Shown here: piece after piece, positions 12,901 to 25,319 of the stretch
Position numbering within the stretch: the stretch's first letter is position 1
Layout: every line of letters starts with the position of its first letter
NCBI RefSeq assembly: GCF_910592395.1
Contig: NC_088326.1
Span: 5,711,001 to 5,775,000 of the forward strand
Length of the DNA: 64,000 bases
Source of the DNA: Lineus longissimus
Taxonomy: Eukaryota > Nemertea > Pilidiophora > Heteronemertea > Lineidae
Direction of reading: 5' to 3'
Notes under the pieces: model-generated
The model's database searches: none
What the model was told of the DNA's origin: nothing
Seen by the model: only the letters and a program-made list of their open reading frames with translations
Translations under genes and position numbers: made by a program

Positions 12901-14714
12901 GCAGAATGACTTCGTGACGTATTCAGTTATACTGCAGCGCTGATGAATCGAGATGCTCCCGAGTTTCGTCGAGCTGATGACTTTGGGAGGTTCGCAGGAA
13001 ATTTGATTTTTCATTTCATGATTGACCATTGATCAAAGTTGTTGATACATTCTAAAAGATTATTTCACGGCGCAAAAAAGGACTCTAATCTTTTTCAAAT
13101 TAAGGGAAGTTTCTCCTTTAACGATGAATCTTATCTCGGCGCTGGCAGTTATAGCTTAATTATGGTTCGAAATGGAAAGGCTATCGTGCAGTTATTTTGA
13201 GAAAAGGCTCAGACGAGAAAAAGTCTGGAAACTTTTTCCTGTACTTTGTCACCCCGGCTATTCAGACCTTCAAACTGATGGGCAATTCCCATTCTGACGA
13301 GCTGCCGATTCCAGATTTGATATGCACACTGCGAAGACTTTTCAATATAGCACCAGATAATGTTAACGTCAAGAAATCGCCTGATCACGAAACATTAATG
13401 CCTCCCCTCGGATCTTCGAACATTAACCAAGAGATTGACATCTTGCACATAACATTTGATTCAGTAATATGGTAGATTTAAGCAAAAAGCATGCTCGTAT
13501 TCAAAGATCGATAAGGCTGCTTACTTTTAAATCGGAACAATCCACGGTCATTTGAATGACTCTAATTAAACAAAATCTTCCCATTAGGCTGGATAAAGAA
13601 TGAATGCATTCCAAATCTTCCCTTAGATCGAATGCAAACATTTAAATTACGATGCATAATGGTTTCTTGAAGTACAAGACGGTTTTATGAGACTTTATAG
13701 CAAAATTTCCATTGGGTGTATATAGAAAATGGCTCGGGCAGGGCAGAGCGTCGGAATGGCTGCAGTCGCCCATCAGAATGCAGATCTGATTAGCCTGGGT
13801 GTAAGTGCATTCGACCATTACAGATCTGTTCTATGTTCCCGCTGGCTACACACATCGTCAAGGTGACTGTTCTGGGGATGATTTTTACTCCGTCTTTCTT
13901 AATCGTGTGTCGTTTATCCTGTGCATTGGCCTGTGCAATAAATACTCGAAATGTCGTGCGTTGCAATTTTCACCCAAGTATTCATGCACGTTGAAATTGA
14001 AGTCCTGTGATACTGTCACGGATCCTGACCGTCTATCATACAATATGTATAAACGAATAGGTAGGAACTTGATATGACCTGTAAACAAGGAAAGTTAATG
14101 TGATGTCTCATGAAAATAATGTCATATTGACGGTTATTCGAAAGTCTGCCGGGCTAAAACACAAAAATCCGTTTGACATCAGTTAATTTAAAAAAAGTGT
14201 CGTACAATGTTTGCTGTCATTGTGACATAACCCTGACTTCAATTTGAATGACGTCAGAATAATGCAATAACGACGATGCAAGAAAGTGTACATCACGTCT
14301 AGGATGAAGGGCTACCACTCTATCTCTTCCAATGGTGACGATGCCATTTTGACATCATTCAAGCTCATGTCAGTAGTTGTAATTCGGAAAGTGATAAAGT
14401 CCGATGTAAAAAAGCCCAAATAATATAGTCTGTCTTCCTTGTGTTTTGTTTTGTTTTACGCAGATATGTCCAACCGTGCGATATTCGCTGTCAGGAGGAC
14501 GCCTTCTACCGGCAGAATTATAAAGACAACTAGTACCACGCTTCTTGCCAGCTGTTTTGACTGTGCATTCCATTGTTTTAGGCGCTTTGATTGTAGCGCG
14601 TTTGTCCGTGACAACAACAATAAGAAATGTTACCTCCTCGATATACTTAAGTTTACTGACGTCTTGAGCACTACTACTTTTAGGGGTAACGACTTCTTGC
14701 GCCTGACATTGTGA
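3925..14714 (+). CDS. Secreted two-PAN/Apple-module protein, copy A (3 exons)
   Basis: Predicted exons are 3925-3988, 13824-14060 and 14464-14714 (552 nt, 183 aa plus stop). Exon 1 starts MLFLQLFFVFCA and ends ...TVKGAN, a typical signal peptide, then donor GTAAGT. Exon 2 follows acceptor TTACAG and exon 3 follows a T-rich tract and ACGCAG. Both introns are phase 1 (junction codons TAT and GAT). Exon 2 has six cysteines including the C-x3-C-x5-C-x-A spacing of PAN domains; exon 3 has five, in SCFDCAFHCFRRFDCSAF and KKCYLLD. An AATAAA lies at 15276-15281. Copy A differs from the others by lacking one exon-2 cysteine (NKYSK for NKCSK) and by an 8-codon block swap. Intron 1 is 9.8 kb because of a DNA transposon, which may hinder splicing. 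I do not recognise a named orthologue. Confidence 0.6.
4364..4692 (+). repeat. Left terminal inverted repeat of the DNA transposon
   Basis: About 330 bp, inverted copy of 12538-12862 with scattered mismatches and small indels, so the insertion is not recent. It contains clustered AGGTCA-like half sites (AAAGGTCAAAGTCA and AGTCAAGGTCA). Confidence 0.75.
5555..9667 (-). pseudogene. Decayed transposase-like gene (Academ-like, XPG/PIN-type motifs, CXC tail)
   Basis: Read from 9667 down to 5555, successive fragments match one family common in marine-invertebrate genomes. They comprise: an N-terminal CIFCGK...YHKNCVCSY...CLLCGE zinc-binding region; RTLTSMLSEWFG; PADPDTMMTAMHKAQ...GGMHMLMSFIG; KFPQNFRALRMVTEELLRG; MHLWAVREMIPYFF near 7715; YMRYGHGPHGILGITLKP; EEAD near 6400; HALSGCDT near 6225; and a terminal CXC-like cluster at about 5663-5767 (RCGCCKDRPC...CQCY...CALFCGC). 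The spaced acidic residues (EEAD, GCDT) recall XPG/PIN-like nucleases; assignment to the Academ superfamily is inference. There is an in-frame stop near 9236 and frameshifts near 8850, 8520, 7960 and 7700, so it is inactive. A possible splice acceptor (TTTTCAG) precedes the first fragment. Confidence 0.55.
10409..11815 (+). mobile_element. LINE 3' end (CR1/L2-like), interrupted by an insertion
   Basis: Two collinear pieces encode the carboxy end of a non-LTR retrotransposon polyprotein: 10409-10474 (KFLDQASAERLVHAYVTSRLD) and 11303-11749 (NGLLYGLP...HWLPVKSRA...LAPSYL...YGDRCFSVAAPYLWNRLP). After the stop comes a short 3' tail ending in ATTT-type repeats near 11810, typical of CR1/L2-like LINEs. 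The core reverse transcriptase and endonuclease are missing, so this is a 5'-truncated copy. It is nested inside the DNA transposon and so inserted later. Confidence 0.7.
10475..11302. mobile_element. 0.83-kb insertion inside the LINE fragment
   Basis: The LINE frame breaks after ...SRLD and resumes with ...NGLLYGLP, leaving 828 bp of unrelated sequence flanked by CTGGA on both sides. It has no recognisable protein. Its right part contains a perfect inverted repeat with 23-bp arms (11178-11200 and 11213-11235). It is probably a non-autonomous element of unknown type. Confidence 0.4.
12538..12862 (-). repeat. Right terminal inverted repeat of the DNA transposon
   Basis: Inverted counterpart of 4364-4692. 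Unit sequence shared with B, D and E resumes immediately to the right, at GAGCTAAGGAGCCCGGGG, which fixes the element boundary near 12862. Confidence 0.75.
13824..14060 (+). CDS. Exon 2, copy A: first PAN-like module
   Basis: 237 nt between ACCATTACAG and GTAGGA. It encodes FYVPAGYTHRQGDC, then SFILCIGLCNKYSKCRAL and CTLKLKSCDT. The eight codons after CDTVT read DPDRLSYN here but FRGSPERN in copies B, D and E, while flanking codons are the same. NKYSK replaces NKCSK, giving six rather than seven cysteines. Confidence 0.7.
14464..14714 (+). CDS. Exon 3, copy A: second PAN-like module and stop
   Basis: 251 nt after the acceptor TTTTACGCAG, ending in TGA at 14712-14714. The module SCFDCAFHCFRRFDCSAF...KKCYLLDI follows a basic, threonine-rich linker and ends TTTFRGNDFLRLTL. 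The TFRG motif near the end of this module also appears near the end of exon 2 in copies B, D and E, supporting a repeated-module origin. Confidence 0.7.
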
Positions 14715-15286
14715 ATATAGCAGTATTTTATCAAATGTGATAGAAATTAACACTTTCCGAAGTAAAAGCATATGAAAGATAATAAGTGTTTTTTAGTTGA
14801 ATAGTTCTAAGTCGTCTCGCTAGAGCGTAATATCAACTAGTACACTGGTTTAACATGTCGATAGATAATTCCAAGGATCACGACGGCTAAATGCATCTGT
14901 TTGCTTCATTGAAATACTTGCTGACCTTGAGAAGAAATGACGACACAAAAGAAACATACAAAACATATTGCGGGGCGTACGGCTCACATTTATTATCTTT
15001 ATCCGAATGTACCCTTAAACCCTGATAGATATGGCTGAAGTACGTAACATAAACACAGACAGAGAAGGTAACCAGGTGGGGTGGTTGATTCCATGACGTC
15101 AAAATGTCGAAATTAGCCACCCTTATCAAATTGTCATGGCGACAAAATATGGAGGTCAGCCAGGGAATCATGTATACATTCATGTCCTCGTACACCCACG
15201 CATTCATGATTTGGTAGTACTAATTGCTCCGACTGTGAAATTAACAAGCATTAACCATGAATTAGTTGACACACCAATAAAACGAA

Positions 15287-16439
15287 GTAATATGTAAAGA
15301 GCAATCTCTAGTGAACTCACACAACTGTCCTTCTGACATATATAGCCAGTACATTGGGGGATGAGTCCCCCAAACCCCCTCCCCCGTTCTCTGAAAGTGA
15401 CAGGTTTTATCAGTACATTGGGGGGAAGGCAACCCCCCCCCATCATTGGACTCTAAAAATAGAATTCCTTGGAGACGCTGAACAATAAGGCCCCATAAAG
15501 AAATAGTCCCCGCCCCGGTAGCTGTCTCATATCTGCTGGAAGAAGCAGCTCTTTGTGGTGAAATAATAATTGAATGCATGTCATGACACCCAGGAGCTTT
15601 TTCTCATTTCTGAAACAGTTGCATGGTTGGAATGAATTTCCAAATCAGTCCGTCAAATCTCTATGCAATGAAAATTGAAATGTCACAACTGTCTCCACCG
15701 ACGTTGTCCTGTATGTCCTAGCAGACGATTTTTAAATAAATGATGTGATTGATATACTTGTAGATTGGAATGAATTATTTCTTCAATGATATGAAAATTG
15801 AAAACCCTCTGACATGTCTGAGTACGAAAATGCAGAGGCAAGACACATCATCATGCATGTCATGACACCCAGGAGCTTTTTCTCATTTCTGAAACAGTTG
15901 CATGGTTGGAATGAATTTCCAAATCAGTCCGTCAAATCTCTATCCAAATGGAACTTTAAGACCACTCTATATTTGTGCAGTAGTGTTAAAACTGACTTTT
16001 TGAAGTAAAGTACGTAAATCGAGAAGAAGAGGACGTTTACTTCGTCTGCAATGAAATGTCACAACTGTCTCCGCCGACGTTGTTGTCCTGTATGTTCTAG
16101 CAGACGATTTTTAGATACATGACGTCCCACACCCGCACTTCAAGACAGTGGCGCCGGTGTGAATAAATCTACTTGCGTGATTGGTCAATGGCTCATGACG
16201 TCATGAAATAATTGCGTCACGAGGAACGAAACAATGGGAATCATGGTAAATGTGGTTGCAGTGCGTCATGAAAGCAGGATCGGCCAGCGCGGCCCGTATG
16301 GAATGCGACAAACTGTACCGGAACCGGAATTGTCATGGGTCTGCACAATTTTTTTCAGACTCGATGGACATGATGGATATATGAATTTTGTTTACACTTT
16401 ATATACACGTAACCATTACACTCACTACGTTGTGTGAGT
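15287..16439. mobile_element. 1.15-kb insertion downstream of copy A with internal direct repeats
   Basis: Unit B runs straight from ACGAAGTAA to AAAATAACATCAAAATGG; unit A has 1.15 kb between these points. The insert contains a direct duplication (about 15576-15735 and 15854-16115, sharing CATGACACCCAGGAGC and CAGACGATTTTTA) and two GGGGG/CCCCC-rich stretches at 15355-15440. No coding potential is evident. Confidence 0.5.
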
Positions 16440-18165
16440 TAAAAAATAACATCAAAATGGTTAATAATTAATACTCTGATGGTGAAACTATATTCGATCA
16501 CACATGGTCATCCCTAAAGCGATATACGGACATAGTCCAGGGCGTCCGAATATATACAGTTTTTTTCACGATCCTCAACGATAAGGTCGACGGCAAGCAT
16601 TTTACACAACACTTCAGGCAATGCGTATCATTTCGACTCGGTCTATGCATAGAATTTTCCCATTTAGTTCGAAAACAAAGCAGACATACCTCACCATTTT
16701 AATCCGTCGTATAGACGACTTATGAAACCCTGATCTCGTATTTTTTTCGTATTTCGATCGTATTCTGTTCAGCATCGTTATCTATCGTAAATACACAGTG
16801 GTGCCAAATCTGTACATCGAATTCATCTCGTATAATATATCTAGACTGGGAAGTCGTGCAGAGAAAATTCAAGAATCCTATCGAAAAGATAGAACCATGG
16901 TATTAGCGCTATAATCCCCATAGTAAGATATCGAGAATTATCATGAATTCTCGTAAATTTAATCCTTTATAAAGATGAAGTAAATTCGATCGAATCCGAT
17001 CAGAATACGATACTCTTCCAGGGAGGTCCAATGTTTCAGTTCTGTAATAGTATCATGAACTGTTGGTATGTTTGACATGGTTTCTGTTTGACAACATCAA
17101 TTACATTTTTTTAAACAAGTTGACATGGTCGGTGGATACCCCATCGAAGAAGTAAGCATTTTTTGTGATTTTTTTACGTAATAACTTGTAACGACTCTGT
17201 TGGGGTTGTTATCCGGTACACTCTAGAAAGTCCAACCCAATGAGAAATCATATTCATCATTTAGTTTAAACTCACTAAGTAACTGTCGAAGTTTCTCACG
17301 ATTTATGTTATTAATTCATTCAAATTTGTTTCACCTCGTGCTGGTATCTGTAATTTTTTCATTATTTTCTTATTTGATAGTAAGCATGAAATCTGTAAAA
17401 TGATCTGATGATTTAATCATTGTGGTTTAAATGATCTTTAATTGATACACCACAACCAGTTAGTTGCTGCAAACCATGCATACAGCCATGTTAAAGTGAT
17501 TCTGGTAAAACAATAGTGGGTTTTTCATAAGTCTTAGCTAGGCAGTCCTTTCTATTTCTAAAACTTAATAACCCGGGAGTTATGTTTAATTCTTTTAAAA
17601 TGGAAAAAATTATTAATTTTAACATAAACATAGAAGTTAAAGAAGTCATATGTCAACATGTTGTGTTGCTAACGGATAAATCTTATTACTAGCGACTTTT
17701 TGGGTGGAATTTTAATTCTAACCACTTTTTGGGTGAAGATTTAGGAAGGATTCTAGGGCAAAATTTAGGAAAGTCTTAGTGTCTTGCATGCAGTTTCCTA
17801 TTATTAACACGAATATTTATTTTCCAATTTCTGACCGCTTATTGTCGGATCAGTCAGATCTCGCATCAAAGTTGGTGCAAACTCCATCAAAGTTGGTGCC
17901 AACTGCAGCTCCTTTTATTAGTACTTACTCTATTTTCCATTTACCTGTCCTACTACCGAACAGGGCAACATAATGACAAAGTCCGAGGTAGGCTAGTCGA
18001 ATGAACCATCGACGTTTATTGGCTGAGACAATCGGATTAACACCGTATATACGTCGATGCATGGATATCAGCAAAACTGCGTAGATAAAAGCACGTGGAA
18101 ATGTACATTTGCATAAAGAACCCGGAAAAAACGCTACGACTATGAGAAAAATTTATAAAAAGTAT
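16440..18165. other. AT-rich intergenic spacer of the unit
   Basis: This 1.7-kb segment is repeated at 23525-25227 and 48363-50200, and in part at 27523-27946 and 56486-57852. It contains no frame or motif I can tie to a gene. It is useful mainly for aligning the units and locating breakpoints. Confidence 0.6.
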
Positions 18166-18249
18166 CTACATGTATCTACATAATCTACCAAATTAATGTA
18201 TTCTTTATGTACAGTGTTTATATGCACCAAATTCGAAATCAACTAAGAA

Positions 18250-18542
18250 ATAAAGTCATATTTGGACATTATTGACGAGAAAATTGCAAAGCCGGCATCT
18301 TCCGCCATCAATATGATTGTCAGGTGCAGTAGTCAATCTCCTCACCAGAGGGTCTTTCTTCACCCTAGTCTTAAAGTAACTTTATTTCAATTAACGGCCT
18401 TAACCGACCTCATGCTAGGGGGCTTCCTAGGTTGGAGCCGGAGCAGTTCATTCGAATGACAGAACAAAGAAGAGATGATGGAGGTTCCGGCACCAGTGTC
18501 GATCAATATGTCAAGGTCAGCGATCCTCGATTGTGCCGTCAA
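18250..18542 (-). pseudogene. Aspartic protease relic, unit B
   Basis: Same minus-strand DTGA-containing relic as at 85-385, with the active-site stretch preserved (ILIDTGAGTSII) but an extra stop downstream (VKAVN then TGA). Confidence 0.5.
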
Positions 18543-19378
18543 TTAGATTGTCGACTCCGGACAGTATAGGGCACAGGAATTGTGACTCGCTTCGAGACAG
18601 ACATATAGTGATTTCAAAACCCAATCCTTTATCCAGATTTAGTGCTGCTATGATTATCATTATCAACTTGATGAATTTGATTACTTCAGAAAGAGAGTTA
18701 AAATTGACTATTTTTATGCGATTCTTTCACGCTGCATCCGAATTAGATATACAACATGTTTTAGAACATGGCAATATTGGATTGGTTAATAATTTTGGCA
18801 GGAATAAGAGTGGCGAATCACCCACGCCGTCGATCATAGACCTGAAACTTTACGAATATGTTTTTAAAAAGTTGGACGCTAAACAAGCCAATGAAACCAA
18901 ATTGTAATGTAGAATGTAATTTTCAGGTTTGAGAAAATCCGATATTGATCACCCGATAATCAAAAGGCTGTACCAGGACAATTGTTTCTGAAGTTAATAA
19001 TGAAGTGTCTCGAAAGTACATTTTTACATGTATACCAGCCATGATCGGAGGATACCAGACTCCGTCACATCCGCGTATCTCATGTTACGCATATGTTATC
19101 GGCTTGCTTTTGATCAATTTCAGTCACTTTGTCAATCTTCGATCAATTGAAAAAGTACAACAACACTGCCACAATTGTGAGTAGCATAGCAGACCTGCAT
19201 TGATCGAGCGTAAATGTTGATCATGAAGAAATGCAGATCACATGCAACCTGCATGCCATTTGAATTCTGAAATGGTGCCGTTTCTTTCTGCAAGGATCGA
19301 AGTTATTATATAGGATAAAAGAACCATCTTAGACATCGCCTACTGCTCAGGTTTCACTGAGATAATTTGAATAGTCAG

Positions 19379-19898
19379 GAACAACTGCAGCAGTTCCCCG
19401 GGCCGTGACAGAGCTCTTGGCTGAGAACAACCAAACTTGAGCAGTTCCCCGGCTGCGACAGAGCTCTTGGCTGAGAACAACCCAACTGGAACAGTTCCCC
19501 GGGCTGTGACAGAGCTCTTGGCTGAGAACAACCCAACTGGAGCAGTTCCCCGGGCTGTGACAGAGCTCTTGGCTGAGAACAAACCAACTGAAGCGGTTCC
19601 CCGGGCTGTGACAGAGCTCTTGGTTGAGGACAACCCAACTGGAGCAGTGTCCCGGGCTGTGACAGATCTCTTTGCCGAGAACAACTCAACTGGAACAGTT
19701 CCCCGGGCGGTGACAGAGCTCTTGGCTGAGAACAAACCAACTGAAGCGGTTCCCCGGGCTGCGACAAAGCTCTTGGCTGAGAACAACTCAACTGGAGAAG
19801 TTCCCCGCGCAGCGACAGAGCTCTTGGCTGTGAACAACCCAACTGGAGCAGTTCCCCGGGCTGCGACTGAGCTCTTGGCTGATACCAACCCAACTGGA
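19379..19898. repeat. 51-bp minisatellite, about 10 copies (unit B)
   Basis: Same 17-codon repeat as in unit A with private variants (ENKPTEAVPR, DLFAENNSTGTVPR). It ends 709 bp upstream of the exon 1 ATG at 20607. Confidence 0.9.
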
Positions 19899-20606
19899 AT
19901 AGAAAGAATATATATTCAAACTGATTCATAGCGCCAATGTAAAATCATCACTTCGATTCTGTCTAAAATGTACTTGTATGTATAATCAGTGTCTTATTGA
20001 AAGACTTTGATAAAATATACGTGCGAAGTATTACAGAGCGCTCATATAGCCCTTCCCCCACTGATCGCTCTAAGCATCAAATTCTTCAATCTGCTGGCCG
20101 ATAATCATTAATTCATCAGCCTTGTCTGAGAAATGGTTTCCAAAATAAAATAATTGGCATCTTAAAGATTTAACCGGGGCCTTGGTCAATGACTAATACA
20201 TAATTTCGTTGTGATACGCCCTCGGTTACGCAAAAACCATGCTGAACACAAACACATGTTTCTTGAAATTTGTTATAAGGATTAAACATTCAAAAACGAA
20301 ACATTTCTTTTGGCTACCCGTCACAAGTCGCTCGTAGATCGATATGATTATTCCTAAAATCAATCAATCCATGAAATATATTGCAATATTTTTTCTGCGC
20401 TTTAGTTCAACTGATATTGATACATGGGGGTCTAGTCAACGAATAAAAATGCATTGAGGTTTCACCTTTAATCAGTTTGGAGCATCGGTGACAGCGTCGA
20501 TAGCTTGGGTCAGTGGGTCCACCTTTGAACGACGTTGAGAGTGAGCCAAGTGCACGATCGTTGCCCAACTTCCAAAAAGAAAAATTATTTGAACCACAAG
20601 ACAAGT

Positions 20607-22891
20607 ATGCTGTTTTTGCAGCTCTTTTTTGTTTTCTGTGCAATGACCGCTACTGTGAAAGGGGCCAATTGTAAGTATTGTTTATTACTCTGAACCAAAT
20701 GCAATCGAAAGGGACAAAATGAACTCGAATTTGAGTCCTTGCTGGAACCGAGTGGGGCTTCATGGTAGAGTGCGTCAGAGATCATCTGCGCGGAGACGAA
20801 CATCAGTACAGCGTCGTCACGTCATTGGCTCTCGATTCGATCACCTTGCCACTGCTACAAAACTGGGAATGACGTTGCGTCATCGTACGTAATAGCGGGG
20901 TGACTTTATACCGAACTCGCCCTGCACTCACGTGGCGGGAAAGTTTTTTTGCGGTTTGACATGTGCGTGCTATTAATACCGAATAACGCGTTTTCTACTA
21001 TACATGTATAAGAGTTGAAACGGGATGAGCTCAGGAGCCCGGGGTTATCTTATCTCCAATGACCGTGTTCAGAATGACTTCGTGACGTATTCAGTTAGAG
21101 TTATACTGCAGCGCTGATGAATCGAGATGCTCCCGAGTTTCGTCGAGCTGATGACTTTGGGAGGTTCGCAGAGAATTAGATTTTTCATTTCATGGTTGAC
21201 CATTGATCAAAGTTGTTGGTACATTCTGAAAGATTATTTCACGGCGCTATCATATGCACATTAAGGGAAGTTTCTCCTTTAACTGTGAATCTTATATCGG
21301 CGCTGGCAGTTATGGCTTAATTCTGGTTCGAAATGGAAAGGCTACCGTGCAGTTATTTTGAGAAAAGGCTCAAATGAGAAAAAGTCCAAAATTTTTTCCT
21401 GTATTTTGTCACCCCGGCTATTCAGACCTGCAAAATGATGGGCAATTCCCATTCTGACGAGCTGCCGATCCAGATTTTGTATGCACCCAGCGAAGATTTT
21501 TCAACAATATAGCACCAGAAAATCCCTTTCAACGTCAAGAAATCGCCTGATCCCGAAAGATTAATGCCTCCAGCCCTTCGGATCTTCTCACATTAACCAA
21601 GCGATTTTCATCTCGCCCATAACATTTGATTCAGTAATATGGTAGATTAAAGCGAAAAGCATGCTCGCATTCAAATATCGATAGGGCTGCTTCATTTACT
21701 TTTGAATCGGCACAATCCATGGTCATTTGAATGACTCTAATTTAGCAAAATCTTCCCATTAAATAGCCTGGATAAAAAATGAATGCATTCCAAATCTTCC
21801 CTTAGATCGAATGTAAACATTTAAATTTCGATGCATAATGGTTTCTTGAAGTACAATACGGTTTTATGAGACTTTATAGCAAATTTTCCATTGGGTGTAT
21901 TTTCCATTGGGTGACGCCTTGGCTCGGGCAGAGCGTCGGAATGGCTGCAGTCGCCGATTAGAATGCAGATCTGATTAGCCAGGGTGTTATTGCATTCGAC
22001 CATTACAGATCTGTTCTCTGTTCCCGCTGGCTATACACATCGTCAGGGTGACTGTCACGGGAATGATTTTTACACCGTCTTTCTTAATCGTGTGTCGTTT
22101 ATCCTCTGCATTGGCCTGTGCAACAAATGCTCGAAATGTCGTGCGTTGCAATTTTCACCAAAGCATTCATGCACGTTGAAATTGAAGTCCTGTGATACTG
22201 TCACGTTCCGTGGCAGCCCAGAACGAAATATGTATAAACGAATAGGTAGAAACTAGATATGACCTGTAAACAAGGAAAGTTAATGTGATGTCTCATGAAA
22301 ATGGTGTCATATTGACAGTTATTCGAATGTATGCCGGGCTAAAACACAAAAATCCGTTTGACATCAGTTAATTTAAAAAAAGTGTCATACATTGTATGCT
22401 GCCATTGTGACATTATTCTGACTTCAATTTGAATGATGTCAGAATAATGCCAGAACGACAATGCAAGAAAGTGTACATCACTTCTTGGATGAAGGGCTAC
22501 CTTTCCAATGGTGACGATGCCATTTTAACATCATTCAAGCTCATGTTAGTAGTTGTAATTCGGAAAGTGATAAAGTCCGATGTAAAAAAAGCCCAAATCA
22601 TATAGCTTGTCTTCCTTGTGTTTTGTTTTGTTTTACGCAGATATGTCCAACCGTGCGATATTCGCTGTCAGGAGGACGCCTTCTACCGGCAGAATGATAA
22701 AGACAACTAGTACCACGCTTCTTGCCAGCTGTTTTGACTGTGCATTCCATTGTTTTAGGCGCTTTGATTGTAGCGCGTTTGTCAGTGACAACAACATTAA
22801 GAAATGTTACCTCCTCGATATACTTAAGTTTACTGACGTCTTGAGTACTACTACTTTTAGGGGTAACGACGTCTTGCGCCTGACATTGTGA
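20607..22891 (+). CDS. Secreted two-PAN/Apple-module protein, copy B (3 exons)
   Basis: Exons are 20607-20670, 22009-22245 and 22641-22891, the same lengths as in the other copies, predicting 183 aa. Donors are GTAAGT and GTAGAA; acceptors are TTACAG and ACGCAG; both introns are phase 1. Intron 1 is 1.34 kb and intron 2 is 395 bp, so this copy is the easiest to splice. Exon 2 has seven cysteines (GDCHG, ILCIGLCNKCSKC, HSC, KSC) and the FRGSPERN block; exon 3 has five. Single-residue differences from A and D include SDNN for RDNN and NDVLRL for NDFLRL. An AATAAA at 23517-23522 lies 626 bp after the stop. No transmembrane segment follows the signal peptide, so secretion is the expected fate. 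Ligand and role are unknown. Confidence 0.7.
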
Positions 22892-25319
22892 ATATAGCAG
22901 TATTTTATCAAATATGATAGAAATTAACACTTTCCAAAGTGAAAGCATATGTAAGGATAATAAGTGTTTTTTAGTTGAGTAGTTCTAAGTCGTCTCGCTA
23001 GGGCGTAATATCAACTAGTTCACTGGTTTAACATGTCGATAGATAATTCCAAGGATCACGGCGGCTAAATGCATCTGTTTGCTTCAATGAAATACGTGCT
23101 GACCTTGAGAAGAAATGACGACACAAAAGAAACATACAAAACATATTGCGGGGCGTACGGCTCACATTTATTATCTTTATCCGAATGTACCCTTAAACCC
23201 TGTAATGAAAGGCCTTGTATCTATTGTGTTGCTAAGGTAAACCTGTACCATTACCCACCGTGAGGATAGATATGGCTGAAGTACGTAACATAAACACAGA
23301 CAGAGAAGGTAACCAGGTGGGATGGTTGATTCCATGACGTCAAAATGTCGAAATTAGCCACCCATATCAAATTGTCATAGCGACAAAATATGGAGGTCAG
23401 CCAGGGAATCATGTATACATTCATGTCCTCGTACACCCACGCATTCATGATTTGGTAGTACTTATTGCTCCGACTGTGAAATTAACAAGCATCAACCATG
23501 AATTAGTTGACACACCAATAAAACGAAGTAAAAAATAACATCAAAATGGTTAATAATTAATACTCTGATGGTGCAACTATATTCGATCACGCATGGTCAT
23601 CCCTAAAGCGATATACGGACATAGTCCAGGGCGTCCGGATATATACAGTTTTTTTCACGATCCTCAACGATAAGGTCGACGGCAAGCATTTTACACAACA
23701 CTTCAGGCAATGCGTATCATTTCGACTCGGTCTATGCATAGAATTTTCCCATTTAGTTCGAAAACAAAGCAGACATACCTCACCATTTCAATCCGTCGTA
23801 TAGACGACTTATGAAACCCTGATCTCGTATTTTTCTCGTATTTCGATCGTATTCTGTTCAGCATCGTTATCTCTCGTAAATACACAGTGGTGCCAAATCT
23901 GTACATCGAATTCATCTCGTATAATAAATCTAGACTGGGAAGTCGTGCAGAGAAAATTCAAGAATCCTATCGAAAAGATAGAACCATGGTATTAGCGCTA
24001 TAATCCCCATAGTAAGATATCGAGAATTATCATGAATTCTCGTAAATTTAATCCTTTATAAAGATGAAGAAAATTCGATCGAATCCGATCAGAATACGAG
24101 ACTCTTACAGGTAGGTCCAAGGTTTCAGTCCTGTAATAGTATCATGAACTGTTGGTATGTTTGACATGGTTTCTATTTGACAACATCAATTACATTTTTT
24201 TAAACAAGTTGACATGGTCGGTGGATACCCCATCGAAGAAGTAAGCATTTTTTGTGATTTTTTTACGTAATAACTTGTAACGACTATGTTGGGGTTGTTA
24301 TCCGGTGCACTCCAGGAAGTCCAACCCACTGAGAAATCATATTCATCATTTAGTTTAAACTCACTAAGTAACTGTCGAAGTTTCTCACGATTTATGTTAT
24401 TAATTCATTCAAATTTGTTTCACCTCGTGCTGGTATCTGTAAATTTTTCATTTTTTTTTCTTATTTGATAGTAAGCATGAAATCTGTAAAATGATCTGAT
24501 GATTTAATCATTGTGGTTTAAATGATCTTTAACGGATACACCACAACCAGTTAGTTGTTGCAAACCATGCATACAGCCATGTTAAAGTGATTCTGGTAAA
24601 ACAATAGTGGGTTTTTCATAAGTCTTTGCTAGGCAGTCTTTTCTATTTCTTTTACACTGAAAAAAATTATTAACTTTAACATAAACATAGAAGTTAAAGA
24701 AGTCATATGTCAACATGTTATGTTGCTAACGGATAAATCTTACTACTAGCGACTTTTTGGGTGGAATTTTAATTATAACCACTTTTTGGGTGAAGATTTA
24801 GGAAGGATTCTAGGGCAAAATTTAGGAAAGTCTTAGTGTCTTGCATGCAGTTTCATATTATTAACACGAATATTTATTTTCCAATTTCTGACCGCTTATT
24901 GTCGGATCAGTCAGATCTCGCATCAAAGTTGGTGCAAACCCCACCCCATCAAAGTTGGTGCCAACTGCAGCTCCTTTTATTAGTACTTACTCTATTTTCC
25001 ATTTACCTGTCCTACTCCCGAACAGGGCAACATAATGACAAAGTCCGAGGTAGGCTAGTCGAATGAACCATCGACGTTTATTCTCTGAGACAATCAGGTT
25101 AACACCGCATACACGTCGATGCATGGATATCAGCAAAACTGCGTAGATAAAAGCACGTGGAAATGTACATTTGCATAAAGAACCCGGAAAAAACGCTACG
25201 ACTATGAGAAAAATTTATAAAAAGTATCTACATGTATCTACATAATCTACCAAATTAATGTATTCTTTATGTAGCTGTACAGTGTTTATATGCACCAAAT
25301 TCGAAATCAACTAAGAAAT

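Larger units (their letters stand above)
1..18165 (+). repeat. Tandem unit A (first, window-edge copy)
   Basis: Bases from position 3 onward match those from 18166, 25228 and 50201, which defines the repeat period. Unit A is about 18.2 kb instead of about 7 kb because of three insertions: 1336-1905 in the minisatellite, about 4364-12862 in intron 1, and 15287-16439 downstream of the polyadenylation motif. Apart from the listed features, 386-1219, 3218-3924 and 12863-13823 are shared non-coding unit sequence with no recognisable gene. The window opens inside the unit, so more copies may lie to the left. Confidence 0.85.
18166..25227 (+). repeat. Tandem unit B (7.06 kb, most compact complete copy)
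   Basis: This copy has no large insertion and serves as the reference layout: protease relic 18250-18542, minisatellite 19379-19898, gene 20607-22891, AATAAA 23517-23522, spacer 23525-25227. Segments 18543-19378 and 19899-20606 are non-coding and shared with the other units. Confidence 0.9.

Noticed and set aside
13197-13475. 92-codon frame in intron 1 of copy A as an extra exon
   Set aside because: Frame is broken differently in units B, D and E and exon 1 to exon 2 phases already agree without it.
23069-23263. 64-codon cysteine-containing frame (MHLFASMKYVLTLRR...) downstream of exon 3, seen in units B-E
   Set aside because: It lies in the probable 3' untranslated region, is disrupted in unit A, and nearly all differences between copies change the protein, so no selection is visible.
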